Assembly: GCA_016784265.1 (NCBI GenBank) | Contig: JADHUZ010000100.1 | Span: forward strand, 1 to 5,736 | Source of the DNA: Fidelibacterota bacterium | GTDB lineage: Bacteria > Fidelibacterota > BS150m-G59 | Direction of reading: 5' to 3' | Length of the DNA stretch: 5,736 bases | In this document: piece after piece, positions 1-5,736 of the stretch | Layout of the letters: every line of letters starts with the position of its first letter | Position numbering within the stretch: position 1 is the first letter of the stretch | Program-made: the position numbers and the translations under genes | Notes under the pieces: generated by a model | What the model saw: the letters and a program-made list of their open reading frames with translations, nothing else | Database searches by the model: none | What the model was told of the DNA's origin: nothing

Positions 1-430
1 CAAACGGCAGAATCAAATCACGAAAGCGATCAAATCTTTTTTGTGTTTGTGAGAAATATCTGGCTAAAACAAGTAGCACAGCAATTTTCATAAATTCAGA
101 AGGTTGCAGAGAAAAACCAAATAAATAGAGCCATCTTTGAGAACCACCGGCGGTAGTGCCAAAAATCCACACCAAAACAAGCATAATCAGAAAGAACACA
201 TACAAAAAATACGCAGATTCAAAAACAACTCGTTTGTTCAAAAGAAATACAAAAACCATCCCAAAAATTGAGATTCCCAGCCAAATAGATTGCCGAATAA
301 CAGCATGAAAATTATTAGAACCAATCGCGCTGCCAAACAGTGCAACGATCCCAATAGTTGTAATTCCAGCAACGATTAAAAAAATAACCCAGTCGGCAGT
401 TTGAATTTTCTTTGCAAGATTGATTTTCAT
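1..430 (-). CDS. rodA: RodA, SEDS peptidoglycan glycosyltransferase (N-terminal 143 residues, cut by window edge)
   Basis: RodA is the SEDS-family membrane polymerase that joins lipid II into glycan strands for side-wall growth, paired with PBP2. Translating back from the ATG at 430-428 gives 143 open codons to the window edge with no stop. The protein begins MKINLAKKIQTADW, a typical RodA cytoplasmic start. Hydrophobic segments at about residues 13-33, 46-64, 71-90 and 112-125 look like the first four membrane helices. Two family motifs are visible: GGSQRWL (95-101) and QPSEFMK (109-115). The catalytic Asp of SEDS proteins lies further on, outside the window. RodA proteins usually have about 370-420 residues, so roughly a third is present. 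The start overlaps the PBP2 stop as ATGA (430-427), and no Shine-Dalgarno is seen before it, so translation is probably coupled to PBP2. FtsW is the main alternative, but the PBP2/MreBCD context favours RodA. Confidence 0.95.
   Translation of the reverse strand, partial: MKINLAKKIQTADWVIFLIVAGITTIGIVALFGSAIGSNNFHAVIRQSIWLGISIFGMVFVFLLNKRVVFESAYFLYVFFLIMLVLVWIFGTTAGGSQRWLYLFGFSLQPSEFMKIAVLLVLARYFSQTQKRFDRFRDLILPF
427..430 (-). other. ATGA stop-start overlap between mrdA and rodA
   Basis: The last four bases of mrdA read ATGA on the minus strand: TGA (429-427) stops PBP2 and ATG (430-428) starts RodA. No Shine-Dalgarno lies in the preceding 20 bases beyond a weak GGG. Such overlaps are commonly used for termination-reinitiation, which would keep the transpeptidase and its partner polymerase in near-equal supply (inference). 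Confidence 0.8.
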
Positions 431-2160
431 TTTGTCATTTTACCCAAAAAACTAAAAACTTTTCCGGCAATCGGTGCGGCAACCGCTCCACCCATTCCGC
501 CATTTTCCACTAAAACACTCACGGCAAATGTATCTGCTTCAAACTCAACAAAACCGCCGAACCAAGCGTGATTTTCGCCGTGAGGATTCTGAGCCGTTCC
601 AGTTTTTCCATATACTTTCCCATTTCGAATTCGAGCGGATTTTGCCGTGCCCATCTCGCCATTGACAACATTAAACATTCCCAACCGAACCAAACGGATG
701 TAATTTTGTATGTCCATTTCTATCGGATTCGACGTAGGCGCTTCGTGGAGTGCAAGTTTATGCGTTACTATTTTTCCATAGTTAGCAATCGTCGCGATAA
801 ATTGATTTAATTTGATCGGCGTAATCAGAATATCGCCTTGCCCAATTGCCTGATTGGTTAGATTCCCCGCAGTCCAACGCCCCTTTCCATATTTTTTATC
901 CAAGAATTCTCTATCGGGAACAACGGAAGTTTTTTCGTCAAACAGCGCAATTTCTGTTTTTTCACTCAGACCGAAAGCGTGCGCCACATCCGACCATTGA
1001 TCCACATTCATTTCTCGCATGATCGACATGAAATACACATTGCAGGATTGTTCAATCGCACCCAATAACTTTAGATTGCCATGACCTTCTTCCTTCCAAC
1101 ACCGAAAAATGCGGTTGCCAAGTCGGTAAAATCCTGGACAGAATACACTGTGATTTTGTGAAATAATTCCGTGTTTCAGAGCGGCGATTGCCGTGATAAT
1201 TTTGTAAATGGATCCTGGCGGATATAATCCTTGTAACGCCCTGTTGTAGAGTGGTTTTGTTGAATCTGCCAGCAATTCGTTCCAATCTTTTGTTGTGATG
1301 TTTTTTCCGAAAATTACAGGATTGAATCCCGGATGACTGACAAAGCACAGTAGAGCGCCATCGTTTGCATTGCTCACGATAATTGATCCGCTACGCCCTG
1401 AAAGCAAACTATCGCCAAACATCTGAAGTCGAATGTCAATCGTGAGAATCAACGAATCACCTTCAATCGGGGCACGGCTATTTTTTAGGGTAACTTTTTC
1501 GACAATTTTACCGAGCGCATCTACTTTTTGATATGAAAATCCAGGATAACCTTTGAGCAGATTTTCGTATGCTTTCTCAATTCCGCTGGATCCGACATTT
1601 TCACCTGGTTGATAGCGTTTATCATCGAGAATTTGGAATTCATCATGCGACGGTTCTCGGACATAGCCAAGTAGATGAGCCGTTGCCCTTCCGAAAGGAT
1701 ATTCTCGGACGCTTGAAGCATCAACAGAAAGCCCCTTCAACCTGTCAAGTTCCTCACTGATGAAAGATAGCTGCTCGAAAGTCAGAAAATTATAAATACG
1801 TGATGGTCGGAATAAACCACGAGAGTTTTTCTCCATTTGTGATTGTAGTTTTTCCGGTGATGTGGACAAATATTGGCTGAGAATCGGCAAAATTTCAGGA
1901 TGTTTTTTCACCTCCCACGGAACGATTGATAACGAATACGATGGATAATTTTCGGCAAGAATTACACCGTTTCTATCAAATATTTTTCCGCGCGCAGGTT
2001 CCAGCCATTCTTCTCTGATACTATTTGATTCCGCTTTGATTCGAAATTGAGAATGATGGTAAATTTGCAATAAAAACAAACGATAAATCAGTATTGAAAA
2101 AGCGATAAAAACAATGCCGTAAGACACATATTTTCGATAGCGAAGAAAATCAGGATTCAT
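427..2160 (-). CDS. mrdA: Penicillin-binding protein 2 (MrdA), class B peptidoglycan transpeptidase of the elongasome
   Basis: PBP2 crosslinks peptide stems of new peptidoglycan during elongation and activates RodA. The 577-residue protein has a short cytoplasmic tail and a membrane anchor at about 12-31. A class B pedestal domain follows, marked by ARGKIFDRNG (56-65), REYPFG (152-157) and GSSGIEKAYE (190-199). The transpeptidase domain carries all three catalytic motifs: SxxK at Ser317/Lys320 within PPGSIYK, SxN as S-C-N at 372-374, and KTGT at 519-522. The C-terminal ENGGMGG and AAPIAGK blocks are also family-like. Length is slightly below the usual 600-650. The protein has only four cysteines, three of which (341, 354, 373) form a likely metal site with His360. 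The start ATG (2160-2158) lies inside the end of mreD with an 11-base overlap; only a distant GGA (2175-2173) precedes it, so coupling to mreD is likely. PBP3/FtsI is less likely given the neighbours and the PBP2-type CW...GHG segment. Confidence 0.97.
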   Translation of the reverse strand: MNPDFLRYRKYVSYGIVFIAFSILIYRLFLLQIYHHSQFRIKAESNSIREEWLEPARGKIFDRNGVILAENYPSYSLSIVPWEVKKHPEILPILSQYLSTSPEKLQSQMEKNSRGLFRPSRIYNFLTFEQLSFISEELDRLKGLSVDASSVREYPFGRATAHLLGYVREPSHDEFQILDDKRYQPGENVGSSGIEKAYENLLKGYPGFSYQKVDALGKIVEKVTLKNSRAPIEGDSLILTIDIRLQMFGDSLLSGRSGSIIVSNANDGALLCFVSHPGFNPVIFGKNITTKDWNELLADSTKPLYNRALQGLYPPGSIYKIITAIAALKHGIISQNHSVFCPGFYRLGNRIFRCWKEEGHGNLKLLGAIEQSCNVYFMSIMREMNVDQWSDVAHAFGLSEKTEIALFDEKTSVVPDREFLDKKYGKGRWTAGNLTNQAIGQGDILITPIKLNQFIATIANYGKIVTHKLALHEAPTSNPIEMDIQNYIRLVRLGMFNVVNGEMGTAKSARIRNGKVYGKTGTAQNPHGENHAWFGGFVEFEADTFAVSVLVENGGMGGAVAAPIAGKVFSFLGKMTK

Positions 2161-2650
2161 GGAAAAAACGGATCCGCTTCAACAATCCAAAATATATCAT
2201 AATAAAAATAAGTCCCGTGTACAAACTGTGGATAAACGATTGATTAAGCACATCAATGAAGACAATTGTCGTTCCCCGACCAATCAACCAGTAATAAAAA
2301 ATAAAATGAAAAAACATTACACAAAATTGCATCGGCAATAGAACCGATGCCGTAAGGTGAGGATATTTCATTTTTACCGTTCCAATGACGTAGCCACAGA
2401 TTGTTTTTACCAAAGCAGATAAGCCCAAAACGGTGCTTCCGGAAATCATATCTTGAATTAACCCAAGCGCAAAACCAACAAGCGTTGCATGGATAATTGA
2501 AGTGCGAAATGCAATCAAAATCAAGACAAGAAGGAAAATGTCGGGGGTCGTATTTGCTACTACCAACCAACGATTTACACCGGATTGAATCACTATCAGG
2601 ATAATAGCAATACTGAAAAATCTGAGAATCGAAAATTTATTTTTCACCAT
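2150..2650 (-). CDS. mreD: MreD, rod shape-determining integral membrane protein
   Basis: MreD is a small polytopic inner-membrane protein that works with MreC to regulate PBP2-RodA activity; it has no known enzymatic role. The 166-residue product is almost entirely hydrophobic, with likely helices near 8-30, 35-50, 53-70, 73-92, 101-123 and 136-157. The family signature is present: a TPDIFLLVLILIAF stretch (35-48), then GFALGLIQDMISGSTVLGL (59-77), matching the usual PD..LL...A...G...GF..GL..D...G...GL pattern. The length is normal. The ATG at 2650-2648 sits within the last codons of mreC (14-base overlap) and is preceded by two AGGA elements. The 3' end overlaps mrdA by 11 bases. MreD is poorly conserved at sequence level, so the call rests on the pattern plus its place between mreC and mrdA, which is decisive. 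Confidence 0.95.
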   Translation of the reverse strand: MVKNKFSILRFFSIAIILIVIQSGVNRWLVVANTTPDIFLLVLILIAFRTSIIHATLVGFALGLIQDMISGSTVLGLSALVKTICGYVIGTVKMKYPHLTASVLLPMQFCVMFFHFIFYYWLIGRGTTIVFIDVLNQSFIHSLYTGLIFIMIYFGLLKRIRFFHES

Positions 2651-3431
2651 TTATCCTATTCCTGTCCAGCACGAATACGTCATCCAATCGCAAAAGATCC
2701 GTTGTCGGTTGAACATAAATAGTCTGAAATCGTTTGGCTTTATCGAATTGATAATCGGTAACTATGCCAACTCGAATATCTGCCGGATACAACCGACTAT
2801 ATCCCGATGTCAAAATGAGTTCTCCTTTAACAACTTCAACAGTTGCTGGAATATTTCTAACAATAAACTGACAGAATTGATCGTTTTCGAGAATACCTTT
2901 GATTTGAGAATGTTCCAATTTGACACTAATTTTGAAATATGGATCATTAATCAATTGCACATCTGCAATAGGATCGGAATAACGTATAATTTTCCCTACA
3001 ATTCCGAAAGGTGAAATAACCGCTTGACCGACATCAATTCCAATGCGATTTTCCAATTTAATCCGCATCATGCTTTGAATGGGCGATTGAGAAATTCCAA
3101 GAATTGAAGCGGGAATTAATTCGATTTGAGCATCATTTTGAAAATATAGAACATTTCGGAGACGCTCATTCTCCTCCTCGAGATATTGAAATCGATCATT
3201 ATCATTTTGTAGCAAGATATTGCTAATTTCCAGTTGTTGGATTTTCTCCTGTAACTCTTGATTCGAAGTAAACCACTGATAAGGAAGAAGAACAAAAGAA
3301 AAAGTTTGTGAGAATCTGTGCTGAATCCAGACGGATAAATTTGAATTTTGAGACGAAATGATACTCAATGAAAGTACAACGCAAACAATCAGCACCCAAT
3401 GCTGGCGATACCGATAAAAATAACCGATCAT
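2637..3431 (-). CDS. mreC: MreC, rod shape-determining periplasmic scaffold protein
   Basis: MreC is a bitopic protein whose periplasmic domain binds PBP2 and promotes its active state, linking the MreB filament side of the elongasome to the synthases. The 264-residue protein shows a basic N-terminus, one membrane helix (about 11-26), and a coiled coil (about 57-95) of the N-QELQEKIQQLE and YLEEENERLRNVL type. Two beta-barrel lobes follow: FGIVGKI (142-148), the L-x-N/D-P segment near 160-164, LTSG (207-210), LYPADIRVGIV (214-224) and the closing QPTTDLLRLDDVFVL (241-255). It ends soon after the barrel, so it lacks the long disordered tail of E. coli MreC (about 367 residues); short forms are common elsewhere. 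The ATG at 3431-3429 is 13 bases after the mreB stop with no visible Shine-Dalgarno, so initiation may depend on termination of mreB. The stop overlaps mreD by 14 bases. Confidence 0.96.
   Translation of the reverse strand: MIGYFYRYRQHWVLIVCVVLSLSIISSQNSNLSVWIQHRFSQTFSFVLLPYQWFTSNQELQEKIQQLEISNILLQNDNDRFQYLEEENERLRNVLYFQNDAQIELIPASILGISQSPIQSMMRIKLENRIGIDVGQAVISPFGIVGKIIRYSDPIADVQLINDPYFKISVKLEHSQIKGILENDQFCQFIVRNIPATVEVVKGELILTSGYSRLYPADIRVGIVTDYQFDKAKRFQTIYVQPTTDLLRLDDVFVLDRNRINGEK
2654..2663 (-). promoter_or_regulatory. Tandem Shine-Dalgarno-like AGGA elements before mreD
   Basis: Inside the end of mreC the minus strand reads AGGAATAGGA, giving two AGGA cores. The proximal one (2657-2654) ends 3 bases before the mreD ATG and the distal one (2663-2660) ends 9 bases before it, which is a good distance. 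This is the best ribosome binding site in the window and supports ATG 2650-2648 as the start. The bases also encode the penultimate residues of MreC. Confidence 0.6.
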
Positions 3432-3444
3432 ATCAAATCAGCGT

Positions 3445-4464
3445 TCAAGACAAAACCGATTTGTATTTTTCTATATTTTCGAGTACAATGCCTGTGCCTT
3501 TCACGACGCTTCGGAGCGGATCTTCAGCTACATTGGCTGGCACATTTGTTTCGATTTTAATTCTTTCATCGAGCCCGAGAAGCATCGATCCACCACCGGT
3601 GAGAATAATACCTCTATCCATAATATCGCTCGCAAGTTCTGGTGGTGTTTGATCGAGTGTTGCACGAATTGCTTTGACGATATCATCAATTGCCGGTTTC
3701 AACGCTTCTCGAATTTCCGCTGAATTTGCCTCGATACATTGTGGAATTCCAGTCATCAGATTTCTTCCTTTGACTTGAAATTGTTGATCGTTAATCGGCA
3801 TCGCCGAACCGACAGAACATTTTATTTGCTCAGCAGTTCGTCCGCCAATCAATAAACTGTGATGCTGTTTAAAATGTGAAACTATCACTTCGTCCATTTC
3901 ATCGCCGGCAATTTTTATGGAAGTGCTCGTTACAACACCATTCAGTGCAATCACGGCAATTTCTGTTGTCCCGCCGCCAATATCGACAATTATGTTGCCA
4001 ACTGGTTCATCAATATCAATTTCGAGCCCGATTGCCGCAGCGACAGGCTCATCAATCAGAAAAACATCGCGGGCGTTTGCACGGAGAGCAGATTCTTTCA
4101 CTGCGCGACGTTCAACAGACGTGATTCCCTTCGGAACGCAAATCACCATCCTCGGACGAGCGATTCTGGAAATTTCCAGTTTCCGAATAAAATCATAGAG
4201 CATTTGGTCGGTCATTTCAAAATCCGAAATCACACCATCTTTCAACGGTCGCACAGTTTCAAGCTCTTGTGGAGTTTTTCCGAGCATGGCTTTCGCAGCA
4301 GCTCCAACAGCCACCACCTTGCCGGTCAGTCGATTCCGAGTTACGACGGAAGGTTCATCCAACACGATGCCTTTTCCACTAACCCAAATTAGCGTATTTG
4401 CCGTGCCCAAATCAATGGCAATATTGGCAGTCAACATTTTTAACGGATTCCATTTCATATCCAT
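3445..4464 (-). CDS. mreB: MreB, actin-like rod shape-determining ATPase
   Basis: MreB polymerises on the inner face of the membrane and orients the elongasome. At 339 residues it has normal length. Visible nucleotide-binding elements are the phosphate-1 loop DLGTANT (18-24), the CVPKGITSVERRAVKESA segment (109-126), DEPVAAAIG (138-146), the phosphate-2 loop DIGGGTTE (161-168), the RTAEQIK helix (209-215) and the adenosine motif LTGGGSML (288-295). The N-terminal residues before IAIDLG include Trp5, Leu8 and Met10 and could act as a membrane-binding amphipathic stretch (inference). Gly208 replaces the Glu usual in IGExTAE. I chose ATG 4464-4462 because AAAGG (4479-4475) lies 10 bases upstream; the in-frame ATG at 4458-4456 would be 16 bases away. 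purH ends 18 bases upstream and mreC begins 13 bases downstream. ParM or MamK are excluded by the motifs and the mreCD context. Confidence 0.98.
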   Translation of the reverse strand: MDMKWNPLKMLTANIAIDLGTANTLIWVSGKGIVLDEPSVVTRNRLTGKVVAVGAAAKAMLGKTPQELETVRPLKDGVISDFEMTDQMLYDFIRKLEISRIARPRMVICVPKGITSVERRAVKESALRANARDVFLIDEPVAAAIGLEIDIDEPVGNIIVDIGGGTTEIAVIALNGVVTSTSIKIAGDEMDEVIVSHFKQHHSLLIGGRTAEQIKCSVGSAMPINDQQFQVKGRNLMTGIPQCIEANSAEIREALKPAIDDIVKAIRATLDQTPPELASDIMDRGIILTGGGSMLLGLDERIKIETNVPANVAEDPLRSVVKGTGIVLENIEKYKSVLS

Positions 4465-4474
4465 ATTCGTGAAA

Positions 4475-4479
4475 CCTTT
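4475..4479 (-). promoter_or_regulatory. Probable ribosome binding site of mreB
   Basis: On the minus strand the 18-base purH-mreB gap contains AAAGG, ending 10 bases before the ATG at 4464-4462. It is a moderate Shine-Dalgarno match and favours this start over the in-frame ATG two codons later. The gap is too short to hold both a promoter and a leader, so mreB is probably read from an upstream promoter, or from one hidden inside purH that I cannot identify. Confidence 0.6.
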
Positions 4480-4482
4480 ATA

Positions 4483-5736
4483 TTAGTGTTTAAAATGGCG
4501 CTTCCCAGTGAATACCATTTTCATTCCATGTTCGTTCGCGGCATCAATTACTTCCTGATCCCGAATCGAACCTCCGGGTTGAATCACAGCCGTAATCCCG
4601 TGCTGATGAGCTGCATCAATCCCATCTCGAAATGGGAAAAACGCATCCGAAGCCATGACCGCGCCTGTGAGATCAACCTTTGCAAGTTTTGCTTTTTCAG
4701 CCGCAAAACGCGCGGAATCAATCCGACTCATCTGTCCGGCGCCGACACCAAGCAGTTGATTTTCCCGCGCATAGACAATCGCATTCGATTTAACATGTTT
4801 GACGATTTTCCATGCAAATTGCAAGGCTTGTTGCTCGTCGTCTGTCGGTGTCGCTTCTGTCACGAAATTCAATTCCTCGCTGGAAACACCATCAGATTGT
4901 TGAACGAGTAAACCACCTACAATTGACCGAATTTCAAAATCCGGGATTTTTACAGATTTCTGCGGATATTCGATTAATCGGAGGTTTTTCTTTTTTGATA
5001 AAATTTCCAACGCTTCATCGGTGAAAGACGGCGCGACGATACACTCGAGAAACATCGTTTTTAATTTCGTCGCCAATTCCGACGTGATTTGACGATTGCA
5101 ACTCACGATTCCACCAAATGCACTTACAGAATCACACGCAAGAGCCATTTCAAATGCTTTGACCAAATCGCGATTTTGCGCAACACCGCAGGGATTTGTG
5201 TGCTTCAAAATTGCGATTGTTGACTTGCGAAATTCCAAAATCAACGCCACTGCGGCAGAAAAATCCAGATAATTATTGTAGGAAAGTGCTTTCCCGTGGA
5301 GTTGGCAAAACTGATTAATTTGAAAGCCAGAAAATGGTGTCAAATAAACCGCCGCTTGCTGATGCGGATTTTCTCCATAGCGGACATCTGCGTGTTTGGA
5401 GACAGAAATTTCCAACTTATCTGGCAATTCTTTGTGCGGTTTCTCCAATAAATTTGACCAATAGCCATAAATAATTCGCTCATACTCGCTTGTCATCGCA
5501 AAAGTTTCTGCGGCGCATTGCCGGCGGAATTCAAGCGTCGTTCCACCGAATTCATCCAATTGCTGAATCAGTTTTTGGTAGAATTTTTTCGATGGCAACG
5601 GACAAACACTACGGTAATTTTTCGATGCCGCACGCATCATTGATGGACCGCCAATATCAATATTTTCAACAATTTCTTCGTGGGTAGCACTTTTTTTGGC
5701 AATGACTTTTTCAAACGGATAAAAATTAACCACCAC
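4483..5736 (-). CDS. purH: PurH, bifunctional AICAR transformylase / IMP cyclohydrolase (C-terminal 418 codons, 5' end beyond window)
   Basis: PurH is cytosolic and catalyses the last two steps of IMP synthesis: formyl transfer from 10-formyl-THF to AICAR, then ring closure of FAICAR. The frame is open at the window edge; the first codons read GTG GTG GTT, giving VVVNFYPF, so GTG at 5736 is an internal valine, not a start. About 100 N-terminal residues are missing (E. coli PurH has 529). Counting from that edge, Tyr6, Asp27 (in ENIDIGG) and Lys39 match the cyclohydrolase residues human Tyr104, Asp125 and Lys137 in spacing. The transformylase part shows RYGENPHQ (119-126), catalytic Lys178-His179 in [16 protein letters not shown] (205-210), GVGAGQMSR (330-338), [12 protein letters not shown] (363-374), [19 protein letters not shown] (386-404) and the C-terminal TGKRHFKH. 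It looks intact and functional. Co-transcription with mreB is likely given the 18-base gap, although no shared biochemical role is known. Confidence 0.97.
   Translation of the reverse strand: MVVNFYPFEKVIAKKSATHEEIVENIDIGGPSMMRAASKNYRSVCPLPSKKFYQKLIQQLDEFGGTTLEFRRQCAAETFAMTSEYERIIYGYWSNLLEKPHKELPDKLEISVSKHADVRYGENPHQQAAVYLTPFSGFQINQFCQLHGKALSYNNYLDFSAAVALILEFRKSTIAILKHTNPCGVAQNRDLVKAFEMALACDSVSAFGGIVSCNRQITSELATKLKTMFLECIVAPSFTDEALEILSKKKNLRLIEYPQKSVKIPDFEIRSIVGGLLVQQSDGVSSEELNFVTEATPTDDEQQALQFAWKIVKHVKSNAIVYARENQLLGVGAGQMSRIDSARFAAEKAKLAKVDLTGAVMASDAFFPFRDGIDAAHQHGITAVIQPGGSIRDQEVIDAANEHGMKMVFTGKRHFKH

Noticed and set aside
1052..1348. A 98-codon minus-strand open frame inside mrdA in another frame
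   Set aside because: It covers the SxxK and SxN region of PBP2, whose frame is conserved and uninterrupted; the alternative translation shows no domain features.
3368..3652. A 94-codon plus-strand open frame across the mreB-mreC junction
   Set aside because: Low-complexity Ser/Thr/Ile-rich translation that mirrors the reverse complement of conserved mreB codons; no homology-like motif. Both genes underneath are certain.
4465..4482. Possible promoter or terminator between purH and mreB
   Set aside because: The gap is 18 bases, has no inverted repeat with a T run, and cannot hold a promoter plus the ribosome binding site. I also could not find a convincing -35/-10 pair within the end of purH.
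4486..4911. A 141-codon open frame on the plus strand, antisense to purH
   Set aside because: It lies wholly inside the well-conserved PurH C-terminal domain, its translation is rich in Arg, His, Cys and Phe with no recognisable motif, and it has no supporting context. It is a shadow of the purH reading frame.
5691..5697. Run of seven A (minus strand) in purH and a similar run near 378-384 in rodA, as possible slippage sites
   Set aside because: The reading frame is intact and conserved on both sides of each run, and homopolymers of this length are expected in AT-leaning DNA. There is no sign of a programmed frameshift.

Overview
The window is a gene-dense, single-strand block. All six genes lie on the minus strand and read in the order purH (3' part), mreB, mreC, mreD, mrdA (PBP2), rodA (5' part). 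Both edges cut through a gene: purH continues beyond position 5736 and rodA beyond position 1. No non-coding stretch is longer than 18 bases, and I see no RNA genes, mobile elements, CRISPR array, terminator or convincing internal promoter.

Organism (inference). This is a rod-shaped or elongating bacterium with AT-leaning DNA. From memory, purH directly upstream of mreBCD-mrdA-rodA is an arrangement found in Bacteroidota and relatives (FCB group). The short MreC and the MreB C-terminus ending in a K-Y-x-x-x-L type tail fit that. A good Shine-Dalgarno in front of mreD, plus a weaker one before mreB, is less typical of Bacteroidota proper, so a deeper FCB lineage (for example Marinimicrobia- or Calditrichota-like) is plausible. 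I cannot settle this without a search.

Layout in transcription order. 5736-4483 is purine synthesis (PurH, last two steps to IMP). An 18-base gap leads to MreB (4464-3445), the actin-like filament. A 13-base gap leads to MreC (3431-2637), a bitopic periplasmic scaffold. A 14-base overlap leads to MreD (2650-2150), a polytopic membrane protein. An 11-base overlap leads to PBP2 (2160-427), the crosslinking transpeptidase. A 4-base ATGA overlap leads to RodA (430-1), the SEDS glycan polymerase. Together MreB, MreC, MreD, PBP2 and RodA make up the core Rod complex (elongasome), which inserts peptidoglycan along the side wall. The junctions tighten from gaps to overlaps along the run, which suggests one polycistronic message with translational coupling.

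Nothing here looks like a new system. The most interesting detail is a Cys/Cys/His/Cys set in PBP2 whose spacing matches the zinc site reported near the active site of other PBP2 proteins, here apparently with cysteines in place of two aspartates. Smaller points are a glycine replacing a usually conserved glutamate in MreB and uneven ribosome-binding signals across the operon.
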